Shown here piece after piece: positions 50,801 to 63,266 of a DNA stretch of 64,000 nucleotides. This DNA is from Sebastes aleutianus. Lineage: Eukaryota; Chordata; Actinopteri; Perciformes; Sebastidae. A program made the position numbers and the translations under genes. Each line of letters opens with the position of its first letter. Within the stretch, counting starts at the first letter, position 1. Where the stretch lies: positions 12,606,534 through 12,670,533 of the forward strand of contig CAKAKS010000004.1 of assembly GCA_916700875.1 (NCBI GenBank), read 5' to 3'. The notes below the pieces were generated by a model. It saw only the letters and a program-made list of their open reading frames with translations. It ran no database searches and had not been told where the DNA came from.

Positions 50801-53025
50801 GTTCTTATTTTCGCTTGCTGTTATTCTAGCCAGAAGCTCTGCAATAAAGGGACAAATTAACAAGTAGATTAGTTCAACAACCGGATGTAAAACCTCAAAA
50901 GTAAATGTTATTGCGGAGGCATTATGTTTTCGGATTGTCCATCCGTCTATTCTTGTGAACACGATATCTTAGGAACGTCTGGAGGACATTTCTTCAAATT
51001 TGGCACAACCGTCCAGTTGGACTCAATGATTAACTGATCAGAATTTAGGTGTTAAAGGTCGAAGCCACTGTGACGTCACAAAACATGTTTTTGGCCATAA
51101 CTCAAGAATTCATACACTAATTATGACAATTTCACAGAAATGTCTAACAGGATAAAATGATGAAGTGATGACATTATGGACATGGATATAAACGGCACCT
51201 TGACTGGTTGGTGGAGTCATACAACCACGAGGTGGTTATCTAGTTAAAGGTCTTATTGATAACATTTTTATTTAGACGAATATTAAAAAAAAAAAAAACA
51301 CAATACATCCACAGAGCTTTTAGAAAGGTGCCGAATAAAAGTATGGTTCTTCCTGAAAAAAAAATATTATGATTGTGATCATTTAAAAATGTTGGCAGGT
51401 CCAAAATTAATGTTTTGTTTATCTCTGTGGAAGATATCTGACGTTTGGTTCCCATTTCTAACAAGGCTTGTGAGCCAATAGTAAAACGACGTTGGTATCA
51501 CGTGGTATCTCTGGGTCGTCAGTTAGTGTGGAAAAAACGGATAAATGAGCAATGGAACGGATGAGGGAGGGTGCGAGATATAGTGGCTGAATGTTATTCA
51601 GCTTGTTATCACCTTTAATTATGTTTTTGTAACTTGATCTCTCTCTTGATCTCTTCCACCTCGTTTTCACTGGAGCTCATTCTGGTTTCCAACACTGAAC
51701 ACATTTAACATTTTTATTGTAAAATAGAATTATGTTTGTCAGTTTTCACATTTTTCATTGATAATCCTACCTGTGTTCTTATTTTCGCTTGCTGTTACTC
51801 TAGCCAGAAGATCTGCAATAAAGGGAAACAATTAATAAATAGATTAGTTCAACAACCGGATGTAAAACCTCAAAAGTAAATGTTGTTGCGGAGGCATTAT
51901 GTTTTCGGATTGTCCATCCGTCGCGATATCTTAGGAACGTCTGGAGGAAATGTCCTCAAATTTGGCACAACCGTCCACCTTTAATTATGTTTTTGTAACT
52001 TACCCATGTTCTGTCTCTTGAGCTCTGCGACCGCATTTTCACTGGTGTTCATTCTGGCCTCCAAAACTGTGAAAAGTTACAAAAGTTTAACTGTAAACTT
52101 CACTTTGATCATTGCCTCACTAAATATGTTTTCATTGTTAACATAATATACCATTATTATAGCTGACCTGTATTGTCTCTCCTGAGTTCTTCCACCTTTT
52201 TGTTACTGGCACTTATTCTCGCCCCCAATACTGCAAAAACATTTTCCACCAAAAGGTTAATTATGCTCTTACCCTTATCTTTGTCTCACTTATAGTATAT
52301 TATCATTGCATAACATACAGTATTATTCCAAATTATACGTTTAGATTTTGTAGCTTACCTATGTTCTGTCTCTGGAGCTCCTTGATCACCTTTTCATTGG
52401 CGCTCATTCTGGCCTCTAAAACTGTGAACACATTTAATGTTTTTCATTGTGAAGTAGCTTTTCCACCAAAAGGTTTATTATGAGTCTTATATCGTAATCT
52501 CACTAGCTACACACAGTACACACTACAAATCTTAAAGACATACTTTTTACTCTGGAGGTTGACCAAATAGGAAACTGTCACATATATGAATTAATTTTAC
52601 ATATATCTATAAAAGTAAACAGTGGCTGGGTTTAAAGCAATAAATTATTACTAAAAGTAATTAGTGACATTATGGACATTGCATGAATCTGTGCAGCACT
52701 ATGTGACTGACAATCAGTATGTTTTATTAAATGTGTCACCTGTATTATCTTGCTCCAGCTTCTCGATCTTGCTCTTGCTGTTCCTCAGCTCCACCTTTTG
52801 TTCGATGACCATGTCTCTCAGCTCCTTCAGCTCAGCCCAGATGTCAGGGGTGATGCTGGTCTGGCTGCTGCTCTGATCACCCTGAAGCTCAAATTGAACC
52901 TCTATATTGTTGTTCCCTCCATCTGCCTGGATGATATTGTTCCCTGTCTCCTCTCCTCTCTCACCCTGAGCCCATGTCCATTGCAGACAGAACAGCAACG
53001 CCAGACAAACTGCAGCACTCTTCAT
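47894..53025 (-). CDS. C1q gene E: long-stalk C1q-domain protein, sister of gene C
   Basis: Exons: 52740-53025, 52359-52421, 52168-52230, 52004-52066, 51771-51812, 50797-50838, 50639-50701, 50303-50365, 49467-49508, 49309-49371, 48975-49037, 48486-48614, 47894-48177; 1,266 nt, 421 residues. Stalk and introns from about 48.6 to 52.15 kb match gene C almost base for base (offset 9,932-9,933), including the same stalk exon with a lost donor (about 51633-51690). Exon 2 (42 nt) is deleted as in D and G. Yet the last exon differs from gene C in its loops (WGVKASTYIS; ANDAGGY; QISGYHIFDD) and ends FAV. Exon 1 has GEETGNNII where others have GGETGNDII. TATA at 53088-53095; AATAAA (minus) 47818-47823. 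Confidence 0.75.
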
Positions 53026-53087
53026 TCTGAAATATCACCTGTTTAGACAGCGAGATGCAGTCTGACACGTCTCGCTTATTTTCCTTC

Positions 53088-53095
53088 TTTATATA
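53088..53095 (-). promoter_or_regulatory. TATA box of C1q gene E
   Basis: TATATAAA at the standard spacing; one base change just after it (aataagcgag instead of aatgagcgag). Confidence 0.7.
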
Positions 53096-53402
53096 CACGT
53101 AAACCAGGTCACTGAAGAGGAGTATGAGAATTAAACAGGTGTCTTTGATAACAAATTTAAAAATACCTCAAAAGATCCTTGAACACTGAGCTGATTTTAA
53201 AGTAAACGACAAATAGTTGGAATGATGTTCTATTAAATTAATTCATAATGCATGCTTTTAAAATAACATTAATGTTGAATGATCATGAGCACAATACCGT
53301 TTGTGGAATTTCAGTCTAAGTGTGTATGGTTTGATTTCCCAGACTTAGGTTATAAAGAGTTAAATTAGGAGATTGTTCTCCTTATGTGGATTTAAATATC
53401 CT

Positions 53403-53717
53403 AAAAATAAAGCTGACAGTCAGCACTGTAACCTCATTGTCATTCTTTTATATCACATCTAATGTGTTGCAGAACAAAGCCACCACAACAAAAAATATTC
53501 ACTGTTCAAATACATACAGACTGCATTGCACTCTATTATCTTCTCCGTATAGCTTTGTTTGGAGTATGGTGTTTACAGTAGCAGGGTTTAATCCCGGGAA
53601 ACGGGATTTTCGGGACTACATATCCATTTCCCATTTCCTGAGAAATATAATAACAGGAACACAGAAAAGCTAGTTATGTTCTAGGTGTAATCCAAATAGG
53701 CATGCAAAATATACATA
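53403..53717. other. unique spacer between C1q gene E flank and Tc1 element
   Basis: Where other copies switch to the TA palindrome after aatatccta, this copy continues as aaaataaagctgacag into sequence not repeated elsewhere in the window. It may preserve the original upstream flank of the unit. No exon recognised. Confidence 0.5.
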
Positions 53718-55338
53718 CAGACGTAGGCAAAATTGTTGGTACTCTTCCGTTAAAGAAAGAAAACCCCACAATGGTCACTGAAATAACTTGAAACTGACAA
53801 AAGTAATAATAAATAAAAATTTACTGAAAATTAACTAATGAAAATCAGCTGTTGCTTTTGAATTGTGGTTCAACAGAATCATTTTAAAAAACAAACTGAT
53901 GAAACTGGCCTAGACAAAAATGATGGTAGCCCTAGAAAAGATGTAAAATAATGTGACCATAGGGACATATTAAACTAAGGTGTGTCCTGTAATTAGCATC
54001 ACAGGTGTCTTCAAACTTGTAATCAGTCAGTCTGCCTATTTAAAGGGTGAAAAGTAGTCACTGTGCTGTTTGGTATCATGGTGTGTACCACACTGAACAT
54101 GGACCACAGAAAGCTAAGGAGAGAGTTGTCTCAGGAGATCAGAAAGAACATTATAGACCTTCATGTTAAAGGTAAAGGCTATAAGACCATCTCCAAGCAG
54201 CTTGATGTTCCTGTGACTACAGCTGCACATATTATTCAGAAGTTTAAGGTCCATGGGACTGTAGCCTACCTCCCTGGACGTGGCCGCAAGAGGAAAATTG
54301 ATGACATATTGAAGAGATGGATAATACGAATGGTAACCAAAGAGCCCAGAACAACTTCCAAAGAGATTAGAGGTGAACTCCAAGGTCAAGGTACATCAGT
54401 GTCAGATCGCACCATCCGTCACTGTTTGAGCCAAAGTGGACTTAATGGAAGACAACCGAGGAGGACACCAAATCATAAAAAAGCGAGACTGGAATTTTCC
54501 AAAATGCATATTGACAAGCCACAAAGCTTCTGGGAGAATGTCCTTTGGACAGATGAGACAAAACTGGAGCTTTTTGGCAAGTCACATCAGCTCTATGTTC
54601 ACAGACGCAAAAATGAAGCATCCAAAGAAAAGAACACTGTACCTAATGTGAAACATGGAGGAGGCTCGGTTATGTTATGGGGCTGCTTTGTTGCATCTGG
54701 CACAGGGTGTCTTGAATCTGTGCAGGGTGCAATGAAATCTCAAGACTATCAAGGCATTCTGGAGCGAAATGTGCTGCCCAGTGTCAGAAAGCTTGGTCTC
54801 AGTTGCAGGTCATGGGTCCTCAAACAGGATAATGACCCAAAACACAGCTAAAAACACCCAAGAATGGCTAAGAACAAAACATTGGACTATTCTGAAGTGG
54901 CCTTCTATGAGCCCTGATCTAAATCCTATTGAACATCTGTGGAAGGAGCTGAAACATGCAATCTGGAGAAGGCACCCTTCAAACCTGAGACAGCTAGAGC
55001 AGTTTGCTCAAGAGGAGTGGGCCAACATACCTGTCGACAGGTGCAGAAGTCTCATTGAGAGTTACAGAAATCGCTTGTTTGCAGTGATTGCCTCAAAAGG
55101 TTGTGCAACTAAATATTAAGTTAAGAGTACCATCATTTTTGTCCAGGCCAGTTTCATTAGTTTGTTTTTTAAAATGATTCTGTTGAACCAAAATTCAAAA
55201 GCAATGTCTCATTTTCATTAGTTAATTTTCAATAAATTTGTATTTATTATTACTTTTCTCAGTTTCAAGTTATTTCAGTGACCTTTGTGGGTTTTTCTTT
55301 CTTTAACGGAAGAGTACCAACAATTTTGCCTACGTCTG
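53718..55338 (+). mobile_element. Tc1-like transposon, near full length
   Basis: A 1,621-bp element flanked by TA on both sides. Inverted termini start cagacgtaggcaaaattg and end caattttgcctacgtctg, and the terminal repeats run about 200-210 bp (53718-53930 and 55128-55338), the long-repeat form of Tc1 elements. It contains one transposase gene with a frameshift. The terminal repeats differ by several substitutions, so it is not brand new. Confidence 0.92.
54063..55119 (+). pseudogene. Tc1-family transposase (DD34E), one frameshift
   Basis: Cut-and-paste transposase. The first frame (54063-54848) holds the paired-like DNA-binding region (LRRELSQEIRKNIIDLH, GRGRKRKID) and the catalytic start WTDETK. 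It runs to QDNDPKHS and a stop. The protein continues in another frame from TAKNTQEWLRTKHW to PDLNPIEHLW and ends KGCATKY at 55119. A two-base loss near 54845 explains the break. The three acidic catalytic positions (D in WTDE, D in QDND, E in NPIE) are all present. The start may be Met at 54099 (MDHRKLRRE) rather than 54063. Confidence 0.88.
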
Positions 55339-55448
55339 TAGGAGTCAGCAGGGATGCAAAATTCAGCAGCACAACGGTAACTTCTTTTGAGCCCGCCAAA
55401 TTCATCTATTGTACTAGCACTGACTGTAGTAGGTCTGCCCTGTTCTTA

Positions 55449-55616
55449 GAGGTCACATATTATGCTCATTTTCAGGTTCATATTTTAATTTTCCACTGGA
55501 ACATGTTTACATGCTGTAATGTTAAAAAAAAACTTTATTTTTCTCATACTGTCTACTTGAATATGCCTCTATTCACCCTCTGTCTGAAAAGCTCGGGTTC
55601 AGCGCCAGTCTCTTTA
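55449..55616. mobile_element. truncated reverse copy of the 1817-2321 MITE family
   Basis: Reads aggtcacatattatgctc ... ggaacatgtttacatgctg in reverse relative to the copy near 2250-2310. It ends abruptly where the pkd1l1 exon fragment begins. Confidence 0.6.
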
Positions 55617-55642
55617 AGCCTGTATGAGTGCAAAAGGTAAGG
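55617..55642 (+). pseudogene. pkd1l1: duplicated 3' edge of a pkd1l1 exon with its splice donor
   Basis: agcctgtatgagtgcaaaag followed by gtaaggctgct copies 29028-29046 plus the donor and the next ~90 bp of intron, with one extra A before the donor and a few substitutions. Only about 19-20 exonic bases are present, so it cannot act as an exon by itself. It marks the edge of the ancestral duplicated unit. Confidence 0.85.
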
Positions 55643-56089
55643 CTGCTCTTTGTTCCTTTAAACCGGCTGCATTTGTCACATTGCTTTCTACTGCACATAA
55701 ATGTTGTACTTTGATACCAGGATATTCTAACAGTAAGCAGCACCGAGTTAAGTGTTTGACTCCCTTCATGAAACAGTTTTAATTTCTTCTATATGACTCT
55801 GATGAGGTTTGGTGCATGGATGGACTCATAGAATAATGTTGTGCTACTATAAAAGTAAATATGACATCTGATTCATATTTATTAACACTAGAACTCAACA
55901 TGTTTTCAAACTGTTTAGACTTTGTTTGTTATTGTCAGAGGACTTTCTTATCGTAATACCCGTCTTCTTCATGTAACAAGACAAAAATAAACACATACAA
56001 ACAGTTATCTTGATTTATTTAGCACACATATTTTTAACAGTGTGATGTTGAAACTTAATAAAAATGGACTGGGTGTTTTACAGCTGACT

Positions 56090-59000
56090 TCACACAGCAA
56101 AGAGTTGAAATCCACTGAAAGTGGTACGATTTAAATCATCATCATAAATATGATAGCCTGAGTTCAGACCCATGTAGATCACATCTCCCATTTCCAGTTG
56201 AAGAACAAATGCATTAGACACAGAGACATAACCGTAGCCATCATTTGCATCGTGACCTCTAGTAATTCTCTTGTCATTGTGATACAGTGATATATCTATA
56301 TAATTTGAACCATATGTACCCCACCCATTGAATCTGAAGTAGTAGGCTCCTCTGGCTGGGGCTGTGAAGATACCTGCAACAAAGGAGAAATTCAGCGAGA
56401 AGTCAGAACTGTCTTTCACCCTTCTCACTATTAAATTATGTCTTCTGTTAATTCAGTAGGAACATTTTTCGAATTGCTTTGGTCCGGCTATATCAGTGTG
56501 TTTCTCACCAAAAGCTCTAGGTTTGGTTTTGTTGCCTTGTATGCACAAGCAGATCTGTTTCCTCAGCAGAAAACCGCTCGCTTCTCCAATTTGCTGAATC
56601 TGCCATTTAAATAGCAACGCGCCAATGTGCAGGCGCACCTGGCCATACATAATATGTGTGTAGGTGAAAGAGCTGTGTACCTGTAGTTGGGTTGTAGGCC
56701 TGGCCAATATTGGTGAAGACTTTAGTGAACTTAAGTGTGGTGTCAGTATTGAAGGGTCCAATAGTTCCCGCGTTAGTAAGACCAACTGAAAACGCCACCT
56801 TTGGACGGTCTGTGGGAATGTAGAAGATGCATATAGAGAAAACTTCACTGATTTACAGTCTATGAACAAATGAACCTGTACATGTACTGTGTTGAAAAAA
56901 TGTTTTCCTCATTGACATAATGATATTCAACCATACAGCTTAGTGACACTGCAGTCATTTGGAGGCTGATATACAGCAGACTTTGAATTCCAGTAGAATC
57001 AGTAACAGCTGAATAACAGAATTTCTGCTTAATTTATTAACAGTAGTTATAAATATTGATATCACTCTGCATTTTGCTGCTCTAAATACGCTCATTAGTT
57101 TACAAATTCCATTCTCACTGCTAACATAATATGACATTTTGACTTTTAATAATGGTTCATGTAACTTACCTGCATTCTCTCTCTTGAGCTCCTCCACCTC
57201 GTTTTCACTGGAGCTCATTCTGGTTTCCAACACTGAACACATTTAACATTTTTATCGTAAAATAGAAATATGTTTGTCAGTTTTCATATTTTTCATTGAT
57301 CACTTTGTAATCCTACCTGTGTTCTTATTTTCGCTTGCTGTTACTCTAGCCAGAAGATCTGCAAAAAAGGGAAACATTAATAAATAGATTAGTTCAACAA
57401 CCAGATGTAAAACCTCAAATGTAAATATTATTGCGGAGGCATTATGTTTTCGGATTGTCCATCCGTCTATTCTCGTGAAAACGATATCTTAGGACTGGAG
57501 GAAATTTCTTCAGATTTGGCACAACCGTCCAGTTGGACTCAATGATTAACTGATTAGAATTTGGGTGTCAAAGGTCAAAGCCTCTGTGACCTCACAAAAC
57601 ATGTTTTTGGCCATAACTCAAGAATTCATACACTAATTATGACAATTTCACAGAAATGTCTAACAGGATAAAATGATGAAGTGATGACAATTTGGACATG
57701 GATGTAAACGACAACTTGACCGGTTGGTGGAGGCATACAACCACGAGGCGGTTATTCTAGTTAAAGGTCTTATTGATAACATTTATATGTAGACGAATAT
57801 AAAACAAACAAAAAAATACATCCACAGAGCTTTTAGAAAGGTGCCGAATAAAAGTATGGTTCTTCCTGAAAAAAAAATATTATGATTGTGATCATTTTAA
57901 AATTTTTGGCAGGTCCAAAATTAATGTTTTGTTTATCTCTGTGGAAGATATCTGACGTTTGGTTCCCATTTCTAACAAGGCTTGTGAGCCAATAGTAAAA
58001 CGACGTTGGTATCACGTGGTATCTCTGGGTCGTCAGTTAGTGTGGAAAAAACGGATAAATGAGCAATGGAACGGGTGAGGGAGGGTGCGAGATATAGTGT
58101 CTGAATGTTATCAATAGCACCTTTAATTATGTTTTTGTAACTTACCCATGTTCTCTCTCTTGAGCTCTGCGACCGCATTTTCACTGGTGTTCATTCTGGC
58201 CTCCAAAACTATGAAAAGTTACAAAAGTTAAACTGTAAACTTCACTTTGATCATTGCCTCACTAAATATGTTTTCATTGTTAACATAATATACCATTATT
58301 ATAGCTGACCTGTATTGTCTCTCCTGAGTTCTTCCACCTTGTTGTTACTGGCACTTATTCTCACCCCCAATACTGCAAAAACATTTTCCACCAAAAGGTT
58401 AATTATGCCCTGACCCTTATCTTTGTCTCATTTATAGTATATTATCATTGCATAACATACAGTATTATGCCGAATTTTACATTTAGATTTTGTAACTTAC
58501 CTATGTTCTCTCTCTGGAGCTCCTTGATCACATTTTCATTGGAGTTCATTCTGGCCTCTAAAACTATGAACACATTTAATGTTTTTCATTGTGAAGTAGC
58601 TTTTCCACCAAAAAGTTTATTATGAGTCTTATATCTTAATCTCACTAGATACACACAGTACACACTGCAAACCTTAAAGACATACTTTTTACTTTGGAGG
58701 TTGACCAAATAGGAAGCTGTCACAAATATGAATTCATTTTATATATATATATATATATTTATAAACTTAAACAGATGTAAATGTTTACCTGCATTCTTGC
58801 TTTCACTGGCTGTCAGTCTGGCCTGTGTGGCTGGGTTTAAAGCAATAAATTAGTCCTAAAAGTAATCAGTGCCATTAATGAACATTGCATGAATCTGTGC
58901 AGCACTATGTGACTGACAATCAGTATGTTTTATTAAATGTGTCACCTGTATTATCTTGCTCCAGCTTCTCGATCTTGCTCTTGCTGTACCTCAGCTCCAC

Positions 59001-59231
59001 CTTTTGTTCGATGACCATGTCTCTCAGCTCCTTCAGCTCAGCCCAGATGTCAGAGGTGATGCTGGTCTGGCTGCTGCTCTGATCACCCTGAAGCTCAAAT
59101 TGAACCTCTATATTGTTGTTCCCTCCATCTGCCTGGATGATATCGTTCCCTGTCTCCCCTCCTCTCTCACCCTGAGCCCACATCCATTGCAGACAGAACA
59201 GCAACGCCAGACAAACTGCAGCACTCTTCAT
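56090..59231 (-). CDS. C1q gene F: short-stalk C1q-domain protein
   Basis: Nine exons: 58946-59231, 58789-58830, 58501-58563, 58310-58372, 58146-58208, 57317-57358, 57170-57232, 56681-56809, 56090-56373; 1,035 nt, 344 residues, the same exon plan as gene A. Its 5' half (from about 58.28 kb) matches gene C at offset 16,075, while its 3' half and 3' flank resemble gene A, including the adjoining pkd1l1 fragment, so the gene is a mosaic. Head loops: WGTYGSNYIDIS, RGHDANDGYGY, LNSGYHIYDDDLN. One substitution makes LQLEMGDVIYMG where most have LQLEKGDVVYMV. TATA at 59294-59301; AATAAA (minus) 56014-56019. Confidence 0.85.
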
Positions 59232-59293
59232 TCTGAAATATCACCTGTTTAGACAGCGAGATGCAGTCTGACACGTCTCGCTCATTTTCCTTC

Positions 59294-59301
59294 TTTATAT
59301 A
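59294..59301 (-). promoter_or_regulatory. TATA box of C1q gene F
   Basis: TATATAAA at the standard spacing; region identical to that of gene C. Confidence 0.7.
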
Positions 59302-59808
59302 CACGTAAAACAGGTCACTGAAGAGGCGTATGAGAATTAAACAGGTGTCTTTGATAACAAATTTAAAAATACCTCAAAAGATCCTTGAACACTGAGCTGA
59401 TTTTAAAGTAAACGACAAATAGTTAGAATGATGTTCTATTAAATTAATTCATAATGCATGCTTTTAAAATAACATTATTGTTTAATGATCATGAGCACAA
59501 TACCGTTTGTGGAATTTCAGTCTAAGTGTGTATGGTTTGATTTCCCAGACGTAGGTTATAAAGAGTTAAGTTAGGAGATATGACATCTGATTCATATTTA
59601 TTAACACTAGAACTTAACATGTTTTCAAACTGTGTAGACTTTGTTTGTTTTTGTCAGATGACTTTCTTATTGTAATACCTGTCTTCTTCATGTAACCAGA
59701 CAAAAATGAACACATACAAACAGTTATCTTGATTTATTTATCACACATATGTTTAATAGTGTGATGTTGAAACTTAATAAAAATGGACTGGGTGTTTTAC
59801 AGCTGACT

Positions 59809-62800
59809 TCACAGAGCAAAAAGTTTAAATCCACTGAAAGTGGTACGATTATACGCATCATCAAAAATATGATGGCCTGAGTCCAGAACCATGTAGACCA
59901 CATCTCCCTTTTCCAGTTGAAGAACAAATGCATTAGACAAAGAGACATAACCTCCGCCATCATTTGCATCGTAACCTCTAGTAATCATCTTGTCATTGTG
60001 ATACAGTGTAATACTCATATAGGTTGAAAGTAATGAACCCCACCCAATGAATCTGAAGTAGTAGGCTCCTCTGGCTGGGGCTGTGAAGATACCTGCAACA
60101 AAGGAGAAATTCAGCGAGGAGTCAGAACTGTCTTTCACCCTTCTCACTATTGAATTATGTCTTCTGTTAATTCAGTAGGAACATTTTTCATATTGCTTTG
60201 GTCCGGCTATATCAGTGTGTTTCACTCCAAAAGCTCTAGGTTTAGTTTTGTTGCCTTGTATGCACAAGCAGATCTGTTACCTCAGCAGAAAACCGCTCGC
60301 TTCTCAAATTTGTTGAATTCGCCATTTAAATAGCAATGCGCCAATGTGCAGACGCACCTGGCCATACATAATATGTGTGTAGGTGAAAGAGCTGTGTACC
60401 TGTAGTTGGGTTGTAGGCCTGGCCGATATTGGTGAAGACTTTACTGAACTTAAGTGTGGTGTCAGTATTGAAGGGTCCAGTAGTTCCCGCGTTATTAAGA
60501 CCAACTGAAAACGCCACCTTTGGACGGTCTGTGGGAATGTAGAAGATGCACATAGAGAAAACTTCACTGATTTACAGTCTATGAACAAATGAACCTGTAC
60601 ATGTGCTGTGTTGAAATAATCTTTTCCTCATTGACATAATGATATTCAACCATACAGCTTAGTGACACTGCAGTCATTTGGAGGCTGATATCCAGCAGGC
60701 TTTGAATTCCAGTAGAATCAGTAACAGCTGAATAACATCACTTCTGCTTAATTTATTAACAGTAGTTATCAATATTGATATCACTCTGCATTTTGCTGCT
60801 CTAAATATGCTAATTAGTTACCAGTTCCATCCTCACTACTAGCATAATGTGACATCTTGACTTTTAATAATGGTTTAGGAAACTTACCTGCATTCTCTCT
60901 CTTGATCTCTTCCACCTCGTTTTCACTGGAGCTCATTCTGGTTTCCAACACTGAACACATTTAACATTTTTATTGTAAAAAAGAATTATGTTTGTCAGTT
61001 TTCACATTTTTCATTGATCACTTTGTAATCCTACCTGTGTTCTTATTTTCGCTTGCTGTTACTCTCGCCAGAAGATCTGCAATAAAGGGAAACAATTAAG
61101 AAATAGATTAGTTCAACAACCGGATGTAAAACCTCAAATGTAAATATTATTGCGGAGGCATTATGTTTTCGGATTGTCTATCCGTCTATTCTCGTGAAAA
61201 CGATATCTTAGGACTAGAGGAAATTTCTTCAAATTTGGCACAACCGTCTAGTTGGACTCAATGATTAACTGATTAGAATTTGGGTGTCAAAGGTCAAAGC
61301 CTCTTTGACCTCACAAAACATGTTTTTGGCCATAACTCAAGAATTCATACACTAATTATAACAATTTCACAGAAATGTCTAACAGGATAAAATGATGAAG
61401 TGATGACATTTTGGACATGGATGTAAACGCAACTTGACTGGTTGATGGAGGCATACAACCACGAGGCGGTTATCTAGTTAAAGGTCTTTTTGATAACATT
61501 TTTATGTAGATGAATATTTAAAAAAAATAATAATACATCCACAGAGCTTTTAGAAAGGTGCCGATTAAAAGTATGGTTCTTCCTGAAAAAAAAAATATTA
61601 TGATTGTGATCATTTTAAAATTTTTGGCAGGTCCAAAATTAATGTTTTGTTTATCTCTGTGGAAGATATCAGACATTTCGGTCCCATTTCTAATAAGGCT
61701 TGTGAGCCAATAGTAAAACGACGTTGGTATCACGTGGTATCTCTGGGTCGTCAGTTAGTGTGGAAAAAAATAATAGATGAGCAATGGAACGGATGAGGGA
61801 CGGTGCGCGATATAGTGGCTGAATGTTATCAGTAGCACCTTTAATTATGTTTTTGTAACTTACCCATGTTCTCTCTCTTGAGCTCCTCCACCTCGTTTTC
61901 ACTGGAGCTCATTCTGGTTTCCAACACTGAACACATTTAACATTTTTATCGTAAAATAGAATTATGTTTGTCAGTTTTCACATTTTTCATTGATCACTTT
62001 GTAATCCTACCTGTGTTCTTATTTTCACTTGCTGTTACTCTAGCCAGAAGATCTGTAATAAAGGGAAACAATTAATAAATAGATTAGTTCAACAACCGGA
62101 TGAAAAACCTCAAAAGTAAATGTTATTGCGGAGGCATTATGTTTTTGGATTGTCCATTCGTCTATTCTTGTGAACACGATCTTAGGAACGTCTGGAGGAA
62201 ATTTCTTCAAATTTGGCACAACAGTCCAGTTGGACTCAAGGATTAACTGATTAGAATTTTGGTGTCAAAGGTCAAAGCCTCTGTGACCTCACAAAACTTG
62301 TTTTTAACCATAACTTAAGAATTCAACACTAATTATGACAATTTCACAGAAATGTCTAACAGGATAAAATGATGAAGATTATTCTCACCCCCAATACTGC
62401 AAAAACATTTTCCACCAAAATGTTAATTATGCCCTGACCCTTATCTTTGTCTCACTTATAGTATATTATCATTGCATAACATACAGTATTATGCCAAATT
62501 ATACATTTAGATTTTGTAACTTACCTATGTTCTCTCTCTGGAGCTCCTTGATCACATTTTCATTGGCGCTCATTCTGGCCTCTAAAACTGTGAACACATT
62601 TAATGTTTTTCATTGTGAAGTAGCTTTTTCACCAAAAGGTTTATTATGAGTCTTATATCTTAATCTCACTAGATACACACAGTACACACTGCAAACCTTA
62701 AAGACATAGTTACTTTTTACTCTGGAGGTTGACCAAATAGGAAACTGTCACAAATATGAATTCATTTTACATATATCTATAAAAGTAAACAGTGGCTGGG

Positions 62801-63196
62801 TTTAAAGCAATAAATTATTACTAAAAGTAATCAGTGGCATTAATGAACATTGCATGAATCTGTGCAGCACTATGTGACTGACAATCAGTATGTTTTATTA
62901 AATGTGTCACCTGTATTATCTTGCTCCAGCTTCTCGATCTTGCTCTTGCTGTACCTCAGCTCCATCTTTTGTTCGATGGCCATGTCTCTCAGCTCCTTCA
63001 GCTCAGCCCAGATGTCAGAGGTGATGCTGATCTGGCTGCTGCTCTGATCACCCTGAAGCTCAAATTGAACCTCTATATTCTTGTTCCCTCCATCTGCCTG
63101 GATGATATCGTTCCCTGTCTCCCCTCCTCTCTCACTCTGAGCCCATGTCCATTGCAGACAGAACAGCAACGCCAGACAAACTGCAGCACTCCTCAT
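59809..63196 (-). CDS. C1q gene G: shortest-stalk C1q-domain protein
   Basis: Eight exons: 62911-63196, 62525-62587, 62011-62052, 61864-61926, 61035-61076, 60888-60950, 60400-60528, 59809-60092; 972 nt, 323 residues. The 42-nt exon 2 is deleted and one 63-nt exon is truncated near 62377-62397 by a deletion that joins it to repeat sequence. Remaining exons keep phase 1-1 and frame. It is the intact counterpart of gene D. Head loops: WGSLLSTYMSIT, RGYDANDGGGY, LDSGHHIFDDAYN, ending FKLFAL. TATA at 63259-63266; AATAAA (minus) 59733-59738. Confidence 0.84.
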
Positions 63197-63258
63197 TCTG
63201 AAATATCACCTGTTTAGACAGCGAGATGCGGTCTGACACGTCTCGCTCATTTTCCTTC

Positions 63259-63266
63259 TTTATATA
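63259..63266 (-). promoter_or_regulatory. TATA box of C1q gene G
   Basis: TATATAAA at the standard spacing; region like that of gene D. Confidence 0.7.
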
